64,000 nucleotides of DNA. Source: Acidimicrobiia bacterium. GTDB lineage: Bacteria > Actinomycetota > Acidimicrobiia > IMCC26256 > JAOSJL01. Within the stretch, counting starts at the first letter, position 1; every line of letters begins with the position of its first letter. The translations under genes were made by a program, and so were the position numbers. The notes under the pieces were generated by a model that was given only the letters and a program-made list of their open reading frames with translations, was not told the origin of the DNA and did not search any database. Location: positions 893,926 to 957,925 of the forward strand of contig JAOSJL010000001.1 of the NCBI GenBank assembly GCA_027494115.1, written 5' to 3'. Shown here piece by piece: positions 27,436 to 36,950 of this stretch.

Positions 27436-27956
27436 ACCGAGACCTCCAGAACCTTGGTGAGCGCGGCCATGCCGCGACTCGTGTGTGTCTTGACCGATCC
27501 CTTGGAGATCCCGAGCGTTTCGGCGATCTCGGCCTCGCTCAGCTCCTGGTAGTAGCGAAGGACCAGGCAGTCACGCTGGCGAGCAGGAAGGGAGCGCAGC
27601 GCGTCGACGACCTCCCGCTGGTCGTCACGCAGATCGATGTCGGCGTCGGCGCCCGGGGCGTCGAGCATCGGTTCGGGCGGGTGCTTGCGGGCCACCATGC
27701 GCCGGCGCATCCGCGACCGCGCCAGGTTCATCACGATGGAACGCAGGTACGCGTCGATCCGGGACTGGTCTTTGACGCGGTCGAGCTTGCCGTGCAGCTT
27801 GATGAAAGCCTCCTGCACGACTTCTTCGGCCAGCTCGCGACGGTCGAGCAGCACCACGGCGAGGCGCACGAGGGAGCGGTAGTGCTCCTGGTACAGCTCG
27901 CTGAGCAGGCGGTCCCGGTCGCGGGTCACCACCTCCACCGGCTGTTGTGCTGGCAT
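27432..27956 (-). CDS. SigE-type ECF RNA polymerase sigma factor 3
   Basis: About 174 residues from ATG 27956 (a longer in-frame start exists at 27992). Region 2 reads LAEEVVQEAFIKLHGK and AYLRSIVMNLARSRM; region 4 reads LPARQRDCLVLRYYQELSEA and IAETLGISKGSVKTHTSRG. It is very similar to sigma 1 and clearly paralogous. Coupled by ATGA overlap to propeller 3. Three such pairs in 7 kb indicate repeated duplication of one signalling cassette. Confidence 0.9.
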   Translation of the reverse strand: MPAQQPVEVVTRDRDRLLSELYQEHYRSLVRLAVVLLDRRELAEEVVQEAFIKLHGKLDRVKDQSRIDAYLRSIVMNLARSRMRRRMVARKHPPEPMLDAPGADADIDLRDDQREVVDALRSLPARQRDCLVLRYYQELSEAEIAETLGISKGSVKTHTSRGMAALTKVLEVSV

Positions 27957-28041
27957 CACCACTGTCCCGATCACTGCCCCTGACCGACGCACTGCTCCAT
28001 CGGCCGGTTGACACGGGTTTCCAGCGGTGAGCGCCGATCAG

Positions 28042-29458
28042 CTACTTCTTGTGCCAAAAACGCCGTTTTGCCCGGTCGGCAGCCTCGTGGGGGGCGGTCC
28101 AGAGGTCGCCGCTCCCGGTGGCGTCGTGAGTCGGCTGCTCCTTCTCGAGCTCCTTGCAGGAGTTGTCGATGTCGATCATCAGCATCGCGAGGAGTTGCTG
28201 GCTCATCTCGACCCGGACCACGACCCGCAACAGATCGACATGTTCAGCGTTCGGAGGCAGCGAGTAGGCCGGGACGATCCACCCGTACTGCCGGAGCTTC
28301 TCGGAGAGGTGGTAGACGTCGTAACCCGGGTCGCCCTTCAAACGGAAGGTGACGACGGGTTCGGCGAGCTCGGGGTTCATGATCTCGAAACGCCCGTTGG
28401 CCTCGAGACCTTCGTTCAGGAAACGGGCGTTGCCGAGCATGTTCTCGACGAGCTCCGTGTACCCCCTTTTTCCCGAGGCGAATGAAGTTGTAGGCCTGGG
28501 CCTGGATCATGGCGGAGCCTCTGGAGAAGTTGAACGTGTAGGTGGGCTGTGCGCCACCGAGGTAGTTCACGCTGAACACCAGATCCTGGGGCAGTTGGTC
28601 GCGATCGCGAAAGACCAGCCAGCCGACGCCTGGATACACGAGGCCGTACTTGTGGCCCGACACGTTGATCGACTTCACCTGCTCGAGGCGGAAGTCCCAC
28701 TTCTCGTCGGGACGCGCGAACGGGGCGATGAAGCCACCACTCGCACCGTCGACATGGAGAGGGATGTCGAGGCCGCGTTCCTTCTTGACCGACACCAGGA
28801 AGTCGTTGAGCTCCTCGATCGGATCCGATTCCCCGATGAAGGTCGTGCCGAGAACAGCGCCCACGGCGATGGTGTTCTCGTCGATCTGGTCCTTCACGTC
28901 ATCGACGCTGAGGGTGTAGCGGTCGGGTTGCATCGGGATCTTGCGCAGCTCGACGTCGAAGTAGCGGGCGAACTTGTCCCACACGATGTGGGTTTCCGCA
29001 CCGAACACGATGTTGGGCTCGTCGGTGGGCTTTCCGGCGTCCTCGCGACGCTTCTTCCATGACCACTTGTGCGCGAGCAGCCCGAGCATGATCGCCTCGG
29101 AGGATCCGATCGTGCCGACGCCCACGACGTCGTCGACATCGGGGGCGTGGAAGAGATCTGCGAGCCAGCGCACGCACATCTCCTCCATGAACTGCGCAGC
29201 CGGGTACTCCTCGTGGTCGATGTGGTTCTTGCGCAACGTCTCGTGGATGAGGCGTTCGGCCTGCGGCTCCATCCAGGTCGTCACGAACGAGGCAACGTTC
29301 AAGGTCTCGCGACCGTCGAGCATCAGAACTCCATGCAGGAGCTCGTATGCGGCGTCGGCGGGTATTCCGTCGTCGGGAAACTCGTAGGGGCTGATGGCGT
29401 GCCCGAAGAACTTGGCCTGGTGGATGGGTGCCACGCCGTCGTCGTTCGAATCAGCCAT
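28042..29458 (-). CDS. gadB: glutamate decarboxylase (one apparent frameshift)
   Basis: A PLP enzyme converting glutamate to GABA with uptake of a proton. Signatures: [13 protein letters not shown] and the PLP-lysine motif [15 protein letters not shown] (Lys270). The frame breaks at a CCCCCTTTTT stretch (28462-28471); the other frame continues with [17 protein letters not shown] to the stop at 28042. Repaired length is about 471 residues, normal for GadB. No glutamate/GABA antiporter is adjacent, so a role in acid resistance is not shown; GABA metabolism is an alternative. Confidence 0.88.
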
Positions 29459-29566
29459 GCCCGTTCCCTTCGCTGTCGCAGTGTCGCTCGCTGTTGCAGT
29501 GTCGCGCTGTCAGGAGTTCGAACGATAGCGGGCTGCGAATCCTTCGATCGGATACGGTCGAGCCAC

Positions 29567-30838
29567 ATGCCGTCGCGAGTTCTTCCGAACCCTGTCTCGC
29601 CCGAGTTCTGGGTTCGACCGCAACCGAAGATCGAGGCCGACCTCGCGACGTTGCGCGCGGCTCCCCTGTCGTTCCACCCCGAGCCGGATCTCAGTTCAGC
29701 GATGGACCTGCCTGTTGAGCAGGGTCCCGGCGCATGGGCCGTCACGCGCTTCGAGCAGATCCACGAGGTGTCGAAGCACCCCGAGATCTACTCATCGGCC
29801 CGGGGCATCGTCGTGGTCGACACACCGCCGGAGTTCAACGAGTTCTTCAGCTCCATGATCGCCATGGACGACCCCCGGCACGGAAGGCTGCGGCGCCTCG
29901 TCTCGGCCGGGTTCACGCCCCGAATGATCGAGTCGCTCGAGGGAGGCGTGCACGATCAGGCCGCGACGATCATCGACGAGGTCTGTGAGCGCGGCGAGTG
30001 CGACTTCGTCGTCGACGTCGCCGCGCGACTTCCCCTGCGGATCGTGTGCGATCTCATGGGCGTGCCCGAATCCCAGCACGACTTCGTGTTCCACAACACG
30101 AACACGATTCTCGGTGTCACCGATCCGGAGTACCGACCGGAGGGCACCGACATCCTCACGGCGGCGCTGACCGCAGGACAGGGCCTAGCCGACCTGATGG
30201 AGGACCTGGCGACGTCGAAGATCGGCGCATCGACCGACGACCTCACGACCATCCTCGTCAACGCCGAGCTCGACGGCGAGAAGCTCACTCACGACGAGAT
30301 CGCGAGCTTCTTCATCCTCCTCGTCGTGGCGGGCAACGAGACCACCCGCAACGCCATCAGCTGGGGTCTTCATCTGCTGACCGAGCATCCCGACCAGCGC
30401 AAGATCTGGACGGATGATTTCGACGGTGTGGCACGAAGCGCCGTGGAAGAGATCGTGCGGATCGCGAGCCCGGTCACCTACATGCGGCGCACAACGACCC
30501 GACCGACCGAGCTGGGCGGTCAGGCACTCGCGGAGGGCGACAAGGTCCTGATGTTCTATCTGGCCGCCAACCGTGACGAGGACATCTTCGAGAACCCCTA
30601 CGACTTCGACGTTCGGCGCGACCCGAACCGGCACGTCGGTTTCGGCGGGCCCGGTCCGCACTTCTGTCTCGGCGCGCATCTGGCGCGTCGCGAGATCATG
30701 GTCATGTTCCGGGAGCTCCTCCAGCGGCTTCCCGACATCGAGGCAACCGGTGAGCCGGACCTTCTCTCCTCCGCGTTCATCCACGGAATCAAGCACCTGC
30801 CTGCGGAGTTCACGCCCGTCGCTTCCCGCAGGAGCTGA
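29567..30838 (+). CDS. cytochrome P450
   Basis: A 423-residue heme monooxygenase. I-helix oxygen motif AGNETTRN (255-262), ExxR in VEEIVRIAS, and heme loop GFGGPGPHFCLGAHLAR with ligand Cys367. Sequence flavour (FGG-PHFCLGAHLARRE, MDDPRHGRLRRLVSAGFTPR) is close to the CYP124/125/142 group that hydroxylates sterol or methyl-branched lipid tails, but the substrate cannot be fixed from sequence. No ferredoxin or reductase gene is adjacent. ATG 29567 is chosen; the frame extends upstream without family similarity. Confidence 0.92.
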   Translation: MPSRVLPNPVSPEFWVRPQPKIEADLATLRAAPLSFHPEPDLSSAMDLPVEQGPGAWAVTRFEQIHEVSKHPEIYSSARGIVVVDTPPEFNEFFSSMIAMDDPRHGRLRRLVSAGFTPRMIESLEGGVHDQAATIIDEVCERGECDFVVDVAARLPLRIVCDLMGVPESQHDFVFHNTNTILGVTDPEYRPEGTDILTAALTAGQGLADLMEDLATSKIGASTDDLTTILVNAELDGEKLTHDEIASFFILLVVAGNETTRNAISWGLHLLTEHPDQRKIWTDDFDGVARSAVEEIVRIASPVTYMRRTTTRPTELGGQALAEGDKVLMFYLAANRDEDIFENPYDFDVRRDPNRHVGFGGPGPHFCLGAHLARREIMVMFRELLQRLPDIEATGEPDLLSSAFIHGIKHLPAEFTPVASRRS

Positions 30839-30847
30839 CTCTCTTCG

Positions 30848-31864
30848 TCAGCCGGTGTCGGGAACGAGGACGGCGGCGCCCCGCAGGGACCCGGAGCGGA
30901 GGTGTTCGAGCGCCTCGTTGGCCGACTCCAGGTCGAAGACCTCGACCTCGGTGCGGATCGGGATCGTGGGGGCAAGAGCGAGCAGCTGCTCTCCATCGGC
31001 ACGGGTGAGGTTCGCCACCGACCGGATGACGCGTTCCTCCCACAGGTCGGCGTAGGGAAACGAGGGGATGTCGCTCATGTGGATCCCACCGGCGACGACC
31101 ACGCCACCCTTGTCGATGGCTCGCAGCGCTGTCGGGATGAGAGCGCCGACGGGAGCGAAGATCAGGGCAGCGTCGAGAAGGTCGGGCGGCAACTCGTCGG
31201 ACCCACCCGCCCAGACGGCGCCGAGCGAACGGGCGAACCCCTGGGCGTCCGTATCACCGGGCGACGTGAAGGCGTAGATCTCCACGTCCTCGTGGCGGGC
31301 GATCTGGGCCACGATGTGGGCGGCGGCTCCGAATCCATAGATGCCGAGCCGCTCGATCCCGTCGCCGGCCATGCGGTATGTGCGGTAGCCGATCAGGCCA
31401 GCGCACAGGAGCGGCGCCACATGCGGATCGTCGTCGAGTCCGTCGGGCACGGGAAACGTGTACCGCTCGTCGGCGGTGCAGTACTCGGCGTAGCCGCCGT
31501 CGTGGGTGTAGCCCGTGAATGTGGGGTGCTCGCAGAGGTTCTCGCGGCCCTTCCGGCAGAAACGGCAGGTGCCGTCGGTGCCGCCGAGCCACGGGACCCC
31601 CACCCGCTCGCCGGACTCGTGCCGCGTGGCAGCGGAGCCCACTCTGACGACCTCACCGACGATCTCGTGCCCGGGAACGAGAGGAAGTTTCGGTTCGGTG
31701 AGCTCACCGTCGAGGACGTGCAGGTCGGTCCGACAGACTCCACACGCAGACACCCGGATCAGCACCTCGGACGGGCCCGGAACCGGCACGGGGAGTTCCC
31801 GCTCGACGAGCGCCCGACCAGGAGCGTCGAGAACCATCGCACGCATCGTGTCTCGGGATGTCAC
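30848..31864 (-). CDS. zinc-type alcohol dehydrogenase family protein
   Basis: A 338-residue medium-chain dehydrogenase. Catalytic zinc region ACGVCRTDLHVLDG and GHEIVGEV are present. The structural-zinc loop reads GGTDGTCRFCRKGRENLC: three cysteines rather than the usual four, with Asp in the first position. The Rossmann motif is GIYGFGAAAHIVAQ. Ends ten bases from the P450 stop, tail to tail, so not co-transcribed; a shared pathway is only a guess. GXGXXG has alanine at the last glycine position, seen in some relatives. Confidence 0.88.
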   Translation of the reverse strand: MTSRDTMRAMVLDAPGRALVERELPVPVPGPSEVLIRVSACGVCRTDLHVLDGELTEPKLPLVPGHEIVGEVVRVGSAATRHESGERVGVPWLGGTDGTCRFCRKGRENLCEHPTFTGYTHDGGYAEYCTADERYTFPVPDGLDDDPHVAPLLCAGLIGYRTYRMAGDGIERLGIYGFGAAAHIVAQIARHEDVEIYAFTSPGDTDAQGFARSLGAVWAGGSDELPPDLLDAALIFAPVGALIPTALRAIDKGGVVVAGGIHMSDIPSFPYADLWEERVIRSVANLTRADGEQLLALAPTIPIRTEVEVFDLESANEALEHLRSGSLRGAAVLVPDTG

Positions 31865-31898
31865 ACACCCAGTATGGGACGGCGCAAGGCGCGCTGTC

Positions 31899-34169
31899 TC
31901 AGCCGTCTGTGAGTTCCACGGGTCGCAGTGTTCCGTCGGTCTCGATCAGGAAGACCTCGACGTCGTTGGCTCCGTCGCGGAAATGTGCCGGATCCACCAG
32001 TCCCGCAAAGAAGAGGCCGCTCTCGTTCTGGAAGCTACTGCCGATGCCCGCGACGACTCCGTTGACGGCGAGAGCGAACTCCCGTCCAGGCTCGGCGGTC
32101 GCAGAGTCGAGGCCTCCCCACACGAGCGCGGGGAGGAAGGGGCCCTGCGTGTCGATGTAGGCATAGGTCTCAGGCTCGTACAGCTCGCCGCGGAACCCAC
32201 TCGGCGGGCCGGTGTCGAGTTCGGACACAGAGCGGTGCACGAAGTCGCGATGTTCTCCGATCGCGTAGATGTCGTCGGGGCGCTGGGGTGTTCCTGAGGT
32301 GGCGAGGAGCACGTCGCTCAGCTCACCGATGTCGGGGATGGTTTCGGGGAAGTCGATGGGACCTTCGGGACCCACGAATGTCTTGGACTTCGGAGCGTTG
32401 TCGGGGGAGCCGAGAAGGGATGTCCCGTCCACCTCGAAGGGGATGTCGGCTCCGAGGATGTCGGCGACCGTCGGCAACAGATCGATGGTCTGCGCGTTGC
32501 GCTCGTCGACCGAGCCGGTTGTCTGGCCTGGTTGTTTCACGAACATCGGTACGGGAAGCACCCCCGCCTGGTTCTCGAAGTACGGCGACATGTGCCTGCG
32601 CCAGTTTCCGGCGCGTAGTTCGAGACCGTGGTCGGCAGTGACCACGACCAGCGCCTCTTCGAGCATCTCCGTCTCTTCGAGTCGGTCGAGTACACGACCC
32701 AGCTGGGCGTCGGCGTACTCCAGCTGCGCGAAGTGGCGCTGTCGAACCAGCCTGATGAGCAACTCGTCCTTGTCCCAGATGCGGTTGTCACCGGTGTTCG
32801 TCAGTAGCCCGATGTCGTTGTAACGGCGACCGTCGGGCAGGTACGTCCACGGTTCGTGCGGGAGATTGGCGTGGAAGAACCACAGAGACGGATCCTCGGA
32901 CGGGCCGAGGCCCTCGAGGAACGAATCGAGGCGCTGCTCGGCGTTGAAGACGCCCTCGACAACGCTTTTCAGGTCGACGATGCCTGTGCTCGTGGTCGTC
33001 TCTCCGGGAGCTGTTTCGGGAGCTGTTTCGGGAGCAGAGCCGGTGGCGGCCGTACCGGTCGTGGGACTACTCGTTGTCGTCGCGTCGACGTCGGGGAGCG
33101 CCGTACCTCCCTCGACGTCCTGTCCGAATCCGGCCCAACGTCCCTCGAGCGTGGGGAGCCAGCGGTCGGCGGCGTCGTCGGGTAGGGCGCTGTGGAGGAA
33201 GACGGTGCCTGTGTCGCGCAGCAGCGTTCCGAAGCTGTACGACGGTCGCGCCTCGACCGGTTGCTCGCAGTACTCGGTGGAACAGAGATCGGTGATGACC
33301 TCGTACGAGGTCAGGTCGTACGTGCCCGCCAGGAGGCTGAAGATCGTGTCGGGATGGAAGCTCGTGGTGGGCGGCGTGACGTACTGGTCTTCAGGGAGTT
33401 GGCCGCTCAGCATGGCGGGGATGGCGTCGGGCGTGAAACCGGCCACCGTCGTGGCGTTGGGATACCAGGTCGACGTGGCCGCGAGGCGGGCGAAGTTCGG
33501 GAATCGTTCGGCGTCGATCTCGCCTTGCGCGTCCAGCAGGCTCGCCACGGGCAGTTCGTCGAAGCTGAGCCACACCACGGGAGGTGTCTGCTCGGTCTCC
33601 ACGGCGTAGGCGACGGCGTCGTCGGGGAAGACGAGGTTGTTGACCGGCGAGGCAAACAGGAACAGAGCACCGAAGATCAGGGGTGCGGCGGAGAGCCATG
33701 TGGCCGCGGACCGCACGCCCGCGAAGCGCTGGTAGGCGTAGGCCGCTCCGGCACCGAAGGCGAGCAGGACGGCCACGGCGATGACCGACCCGAAGCCGAG
33801 ACCGTCGGCCAGCGGGGGCACGAGCGTGAGACCCACGAGGAAACCGACCAGCACCAGGTGGGTGATCCAGCCGGCGGTGCGGGAGACGAGGGTGACCAAC
33901 CCCTCGAGGCCGATCAGGATCGCCGGCGGAACGATGAGGAGCAGCACGGTGAACAGCACGATCTGGGCAGGGCCCGTGTTGTGGGCGACGAAGAACGTCG
34001 CCTGGTTGCCGAGAAGGTCGAACACGGGTTGTGCGAGGGCGAAGGCGCTCAGGCCCAGGATGTGCAGCGCCCTGATTCCGGTCCGCGTGGTCGCAGCCGG
34101 TGTCGTGCGGCGGGCCCGTCGGGATTCACGTCTTGCGGGTGTCGGGTCCTTGCGAGGCTCGCCGGGCAT
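31899..34169 (-). CDS. membrane sulfatase-fold protein (LtaS-like phosphotransferase candidate)
   Basis: A 756-residue protein: a basic N-terminus, about five membrane helices (roughly 30-200), then an outside alkaline-phosphatase/sulfatase fold. Metal-site motifs WLSFDELPV and VVTADHGLEL are visible. Where sulfatases carry C/S-x-P-x-R, this has a threonine-rich segment (NATTVAGFTPDAIPAMLSG), so a Thr nucleophile as in LtaS-type phosphoglycerol transferases is more likely than a sulfatase. A Thr/Pro/Glu-rich linker (TGSAPETAPETAPGETTTS) interrupts the domain. Possible job: transfer of phosphoglycerol or phosphoethanolamine to envelope polymers. Confidence 0.75.
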   Translation of the reverse strand: MPGEPRKDPTPARRESRRARRTTPAATTRTGIRALHILGLSAFALAQPVFDLLGNQATFFVAHNTGPAQIVLFTVLLLIVPPAILIGLEGLVTLVSRTAGWITHLVLVGFLVGLTLVPPLADGLGFGSVIAVAVLLAFGAGAAYAYQRFAGVRSAATWLSAAPLIFGALFLFASPVNNLVFPDDAVAYAVETEQTPPVVWLSFDELPVASLLDAQGEIDAERFPNFARLAATSTWYPNATTVAGFTPDAIPAMLSGQLPEDQYVTPPTTSFHPDTIFSLLAGTYDLTSYEVITDLCSTEYCEQPVEARPSYSFGTLLRDTGTVFLHSALPDDAADRWLPTLEGRWAGFGQDVEGGTALPDVDATTTSSPTTGTAATGSAPETAPETAPGETTTSTGIVDLKSVVEGVFNAEQRLDSFLEGLGPSEDPSLWFFHANLPHEPWTYLPDGRRYNDIGLLTNTGDNRIWDKDELLIRLVRQRHFAQLEYADAQLGRVLDRLEETEMLEEALVVVTADHGLELRAGNWRRHMSPYFENQAGVLPVPMFVKQPGQTTGSVDERNAQTIDLLPTVADILGADIPFEVDGTSLLGSPDNAPKSKTFVGPEGPIDFPETIPDIGELSDVLLATSGTPQRPDDIYAIGEHRDFVHRSVSELDTGPPSGFRGELYEPETYAYIDTQGPFLPALVWGGLDSATAEPGREFALAVNGVVAGIGSSFQNESGLFFAGLVDPAHFRDGANDVEVFLIETDGTLRPVELTDG

Positions 34170-34289
34170 CCGGGAAGTCTCGCAGGGAGCCTGGCGCGCT
34201 GTCCTGTCGCGGCAACCCGCACCGGGCGTGGGTGCCTGCGGCGCGGGTCGGCGTGATGAACTGTGATTCGGGCTCGGAGAGCGCTGCGG

Positions 34290-35162
34290 TCAGCCGGCGA
34301 GGGCGACCTTCTCGTGTACGTCGCGAGGCTCGGCGGACACTCGCTCGAGCGGGTCGGTCTGGGCGGCGACCCGGTTGTAGTAGGTCCGCTTGCGCCGGGC
34401 GATCTTGCCGTCCGGTCGACGCTCGGGCGAGAGACGCTCGGGGTCGAGGTTGGCGTTCATTCCGTCGCGCAGCATCGAGAGGGCCTCGGCGCGGAGCTGG
34501 CTCACGCGTGACTCACTGACACCGAGGTCGTGGGCGATGTCCTGCATGGGCCGCTCGTCGAAGAAGTACTCCACGACGACCTTGCGAAGGCGGGCCGGAA
34601 GAGAGGCGACGGCATCGGTCAGGAACGCCTGGCGTTCCCGGGTGATCATCGTCTGCTCCGGGCTCTCCTCGCCGGAGGCCAGAAGGCCTTCGGCGGGGCC
34701 GTCGAAGGCCAGCGACTCGTAGTTGAGGACGGTTGCACGGTGAACGTCGGCCTGGAGCTCCTGCACGGACGCCGGCTCCACGTCGAGCTCGTCGCCGAGC
34801 TCGTCGCTCGTGGGAGTCCGCCCGAGCTTGGTCGTCATCTCCTCGGTCACCTGGCGTACTTCACGCGCCTTGGCACGCACCGAACGGCTCGCCCAGTCGC
34901 GGCTGCGGAGCTCATCCAGGAGGGCCCCGTGGATCCGGCGGGAGGCGTAGCGGTCGAAGGGGATGCCCCGTTCCTCCTCGAAAGAGCGAGCGGCCTGGGT
35001 CAACCCGAGCATTCCTGCGGATACGAGATCATCGCGGTGAACCTGGCGCGGAACCCGGTGTGCCACCTCGTTGACGGCGTACTGGACGAGCGGCAGGTTG
35101 TCTCTGACGAGTCGCTCTTCACGGACCCGCTGCTCGTGCGTCAGCGTGACGGTGGTCCCCAT
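34290..35162 (-). CDS. fliA: FliA/WhiG-type sigma factor
   Basis: A 290-residue alternative sigma-70 factor with regions 2, 3 and 4: DNLPLVQYAVNEVAHRVP, LVSAGMLGLTQAARSFEEER, KLGRTPTSDELGDELDV, and VVEYFFDERPMQDIAHDLG followed by VSESRVSQLRAEAL. The start ATG 35162 has an excellent GGGGGAG site six bases upstream; an earlier in-frame start lacks one. FliA factors drive late flagellar genes and WhiG drives sporulation genes in Streptomyces. The divergent neighbour looks like FlgN, which favours a flagellar role, though no other flagellar gene is in the window. Confidence 0.85.
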   Translation of the reverse strand: MGTTVTLTHEQRVREERLVRDNLPLVQYAVNEVAHRVPRQVHRDDLVSAGMLGLTQAARSFEEERGIPFDRYASRRIHGALLDELRSRDWASRSVRAKAREVRQVTEEMTTKLGRTPTSDELGDELDVEPASVQELQADVHRATVLNYESLAFDGPAEGLLASGEESPEQTMITRERQAFLTDAVASLPARLRKVVVEYFFDERPMQDIAHDLGVSESRVSQLRAEALSMLRDGMNANLDPERLSPERRPDGKIARRKRTYYNRVAAQTDPLERVSAEPRDVHEKVALAG

Positions 35163-35414
35163 GGTGTACTCCCCCGGTCGTGTCTTCACTGGAGGCATCG
35201 ACTCGATCACTCTCCGTGCTAGATAGACCGCGGGGATGATTCAGAGGTGCCCCTAGTCATCCCGAAGGATGAGCCCAAACGGGATGAGAGTGCGCATGTC
35301 GACCGACACATCGGCGCAGGTCAGAGCGGCTTTTCCAGGGATTCGACCTCAGAACCCTTGTGCGACGCCGAATCTGGCCGATCGGAGGGTTCCGGCCCCC
35401 CAGGAGACCTCAAC
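35163..35414. promoter_or_regulatory. divergent control region between the FliA-type sigma and FlgN-like genes
   Basis: A 252-bp non-coding stretch. It contains an inverted repeat CATCCCG ... CGGGATG (35258-35264 and 35280-35286) that could form a stem-loop or bind a dimeric regulator. I looked for a FliA-type promoter (TAAA and GCCGATAA boxes) and saw no convincing match. AGGAG at 35402-35406 is the ribosome site of the downstream gene. Confidence 0.35.
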
Positions 35415-35921
35415 GTGTCCATCGACGCCGTCTCGGAGATGCTCTGGCGCGAGCGTCGCCTTCTGGAGCTGTTGCTGTTCAAGCTCGAGGAGGAGCAGAT
35501 GGTCCTCGCTGCCGGACGAAATCGGTGGCTGGCGCACGCCACCCGTGAGCTCGAGACCGTCTTCGAGGAGATCAACATCGCGGAGCTGGAGCGGGCGGTC
35601 AGCGTGAACGCCGCTGCCCGGCGGCTCGGTGTCGAGCCCGGAGCGTCGCTGAAGGAACTGGCAGCGGTCGCGCCCGAACCGTGGGGCCGTCTCCTCAACC
35701 GCCACCGCGACGCCCTGGTGACGCTCGCCGCCGAGATCGACGTCGTGGCCGAAGCCAACCACGAGCTTCTCGATGAGAGCGAGCGCGTTCCCGACCCCGC
35801 TTCCGACACCGCGCTGGTTCCCGACAACGTTCTCCAGCTTCAACTCCAGCGTGTCGCTCACGACGCGGCCTCGGGGGTGACGCGCGCGGTCCAGCCCTCT
35901 CTGAGGGAGTTCCTGCGCTGA
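35415..35921 (+). CDS. flgN: FlgN-like flagellar export chaperone
   Basis: A 168-residue, mostly helical protein. The N-terminal helix VSEMLWRERRLLELLLFKL and the segment LAHATRELETVFEEI fit the FlgN family, cytoplasmic chaperones for hook-associated proteins FlgK and FlgL. The start GTG 35415 is set by AGGAG eight bases upstream; the frame reaches back to 35247 but without similarity. It is divergent from the FliA-type sigma gene. Assignment rests on the helix pattern and the neighbour. Confidence 0.7.
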   Translation: MSIDAVSEMLWRERRLLELLLFKLEEEQMVLAAGRNRWLAHATRELETVFEEINIAELERAVSVNAAARRLGVEPGASLKELAAVAPEPWGRLLNRHRDALVTLAAEIDVVAEANHELLDESERVPDPASDTALVPDNVLQLQLQRVAHDAASGVTRAVQPSLREFLR

Positions 35922-35978
35922 AGTGTCGAGGCCAATGGAACAGGGCCTCCGGGTTGCCCGCCACTACGCTTCGCGCCC

Positions 35979-36950
35979 GTGAGGATCAGCTATCTCGGGC
36001 CTCCGGGAACGTTCACCGAAGAGGCGCTCAAGACACAGGACGACCTCGGCGCGGGTGATCTGCTCCCGGTGCGCGCCGTGCCCGACGCCGTCGCAGCGGT
36101 GGAGAGTGGAGATGCCGACGCCGCCTTCGTCCCGATCGAGAACTCGATCGAGGGTTCGGTCACCGTCACGCTCGACACGCTGGCCTTCGAGAGCGAGCTC
36201 CTGATCCGACGGGAGGTCGATCTCCCCGTGTCGTTCAGTCTCTGCATGAAGCCGGAGACGACGATGCGTCAGATCACCACGGTCAGGTCGATTCCCATCG
36301 CAGCGGCCCAGTGCCGCCAGTGGCTGCGCCGCAGGGTGCCCAAGGCCGAGATCGAGCCCGCCACGTCCACGGCCGACGCGGCCCGGGCCGTGGCCCGGTC
36401 CCGCAAGGCGGGCCAGGCGGCGATCGCGAATCCCCTGGCTGCGCAGCTCTACGGGCTCCGCGAGGCGGCGACCGCCATCGAGGACCACCCCCACAACTCC
36501 ACTCGTTTCGTTCTCGTCGGGCGTGGTGTTCCCGAGCCGACCGGCCACGACCGCACCTCGGTCGTGTGCTTTCAACGCAAGAACCGACCGGGTTCGCTCC
36601 TCGGGATCCTTCAGGAGTTCTCGGCACGTGCGATCGACCTCACCAAGCTCGAGTCGCGCCCGACGAAGAGCGGTCTCGGCGAGTACTGCTTCTTCATCGA
36701 CCTGGAGGGCCACATCGCCGACGAGGTCGTCGCCGACACCCTGCGCGATCTGGCCGCCAAGATCGCCGAGGTGAAGTTCCTCGGGTCCTACCCGGTCGGC
36801 GGTCAGGGTGAGGGCGAAGCTGTCGTGCGGCGGTCGGCCGCCGGGAAGGCGTGGCGCGAGGCAGATGCATGGATGCGCGGGCTGCGTGCACAGATCGACG
36901 GCGACGGTCCATCTGACGAGCGGATCGCCCAGACGGAGGAATCGCGGTGA
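35979..36950 (+). CDS. pheA: prephenate dehydratase
   Basis: Converts prephenate to phenylpyruvate in phenylalanine synthesis. The 323-residue protein has a periplasmic-binding-like catalytic domain (ISYLGPPGTFTEEAL, FVPIENSIEGSV, DHPHNSTRFVLVG) and a C-terminal ACT domain (about 200-280) with the ESRP motif KLESRPTKSGLGEYCFFID that binds phenylalanine for feedback control. A TACGCT box lies eight bases before GTG 35979, so the transcript may be leaderless. The stop overlaps the serS start as GTGA. Confidence 0.95.
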   Translation: MRISYLGPPGTFTEEALKTQDDLGAGDLLPVRAVPDAVAAVESGDADAAFVPIENSIEGSVTVTLDTLAFESELLIRREVDLPVSFSLCMKPETTMRQITTVRSIPIAAAQCRQWLRRRVPKAEIEPATSTADAARAVARSRKAGQAAIANPLAAQLYGLREAATAIEDHPHNSTRFVLVGRGVPEPTGHDRTSVVCFQRKNRPGSLLGILQEFSARAIDLTKLESRPTKSGLGEYCFFIDLEGHIADEVVADTLRDLAAKIAEVKFLGSYPVGGQGEGEAVVRRSAAGKAWREADAWMRGLRAQIDGDGPSDERIAQTEESR

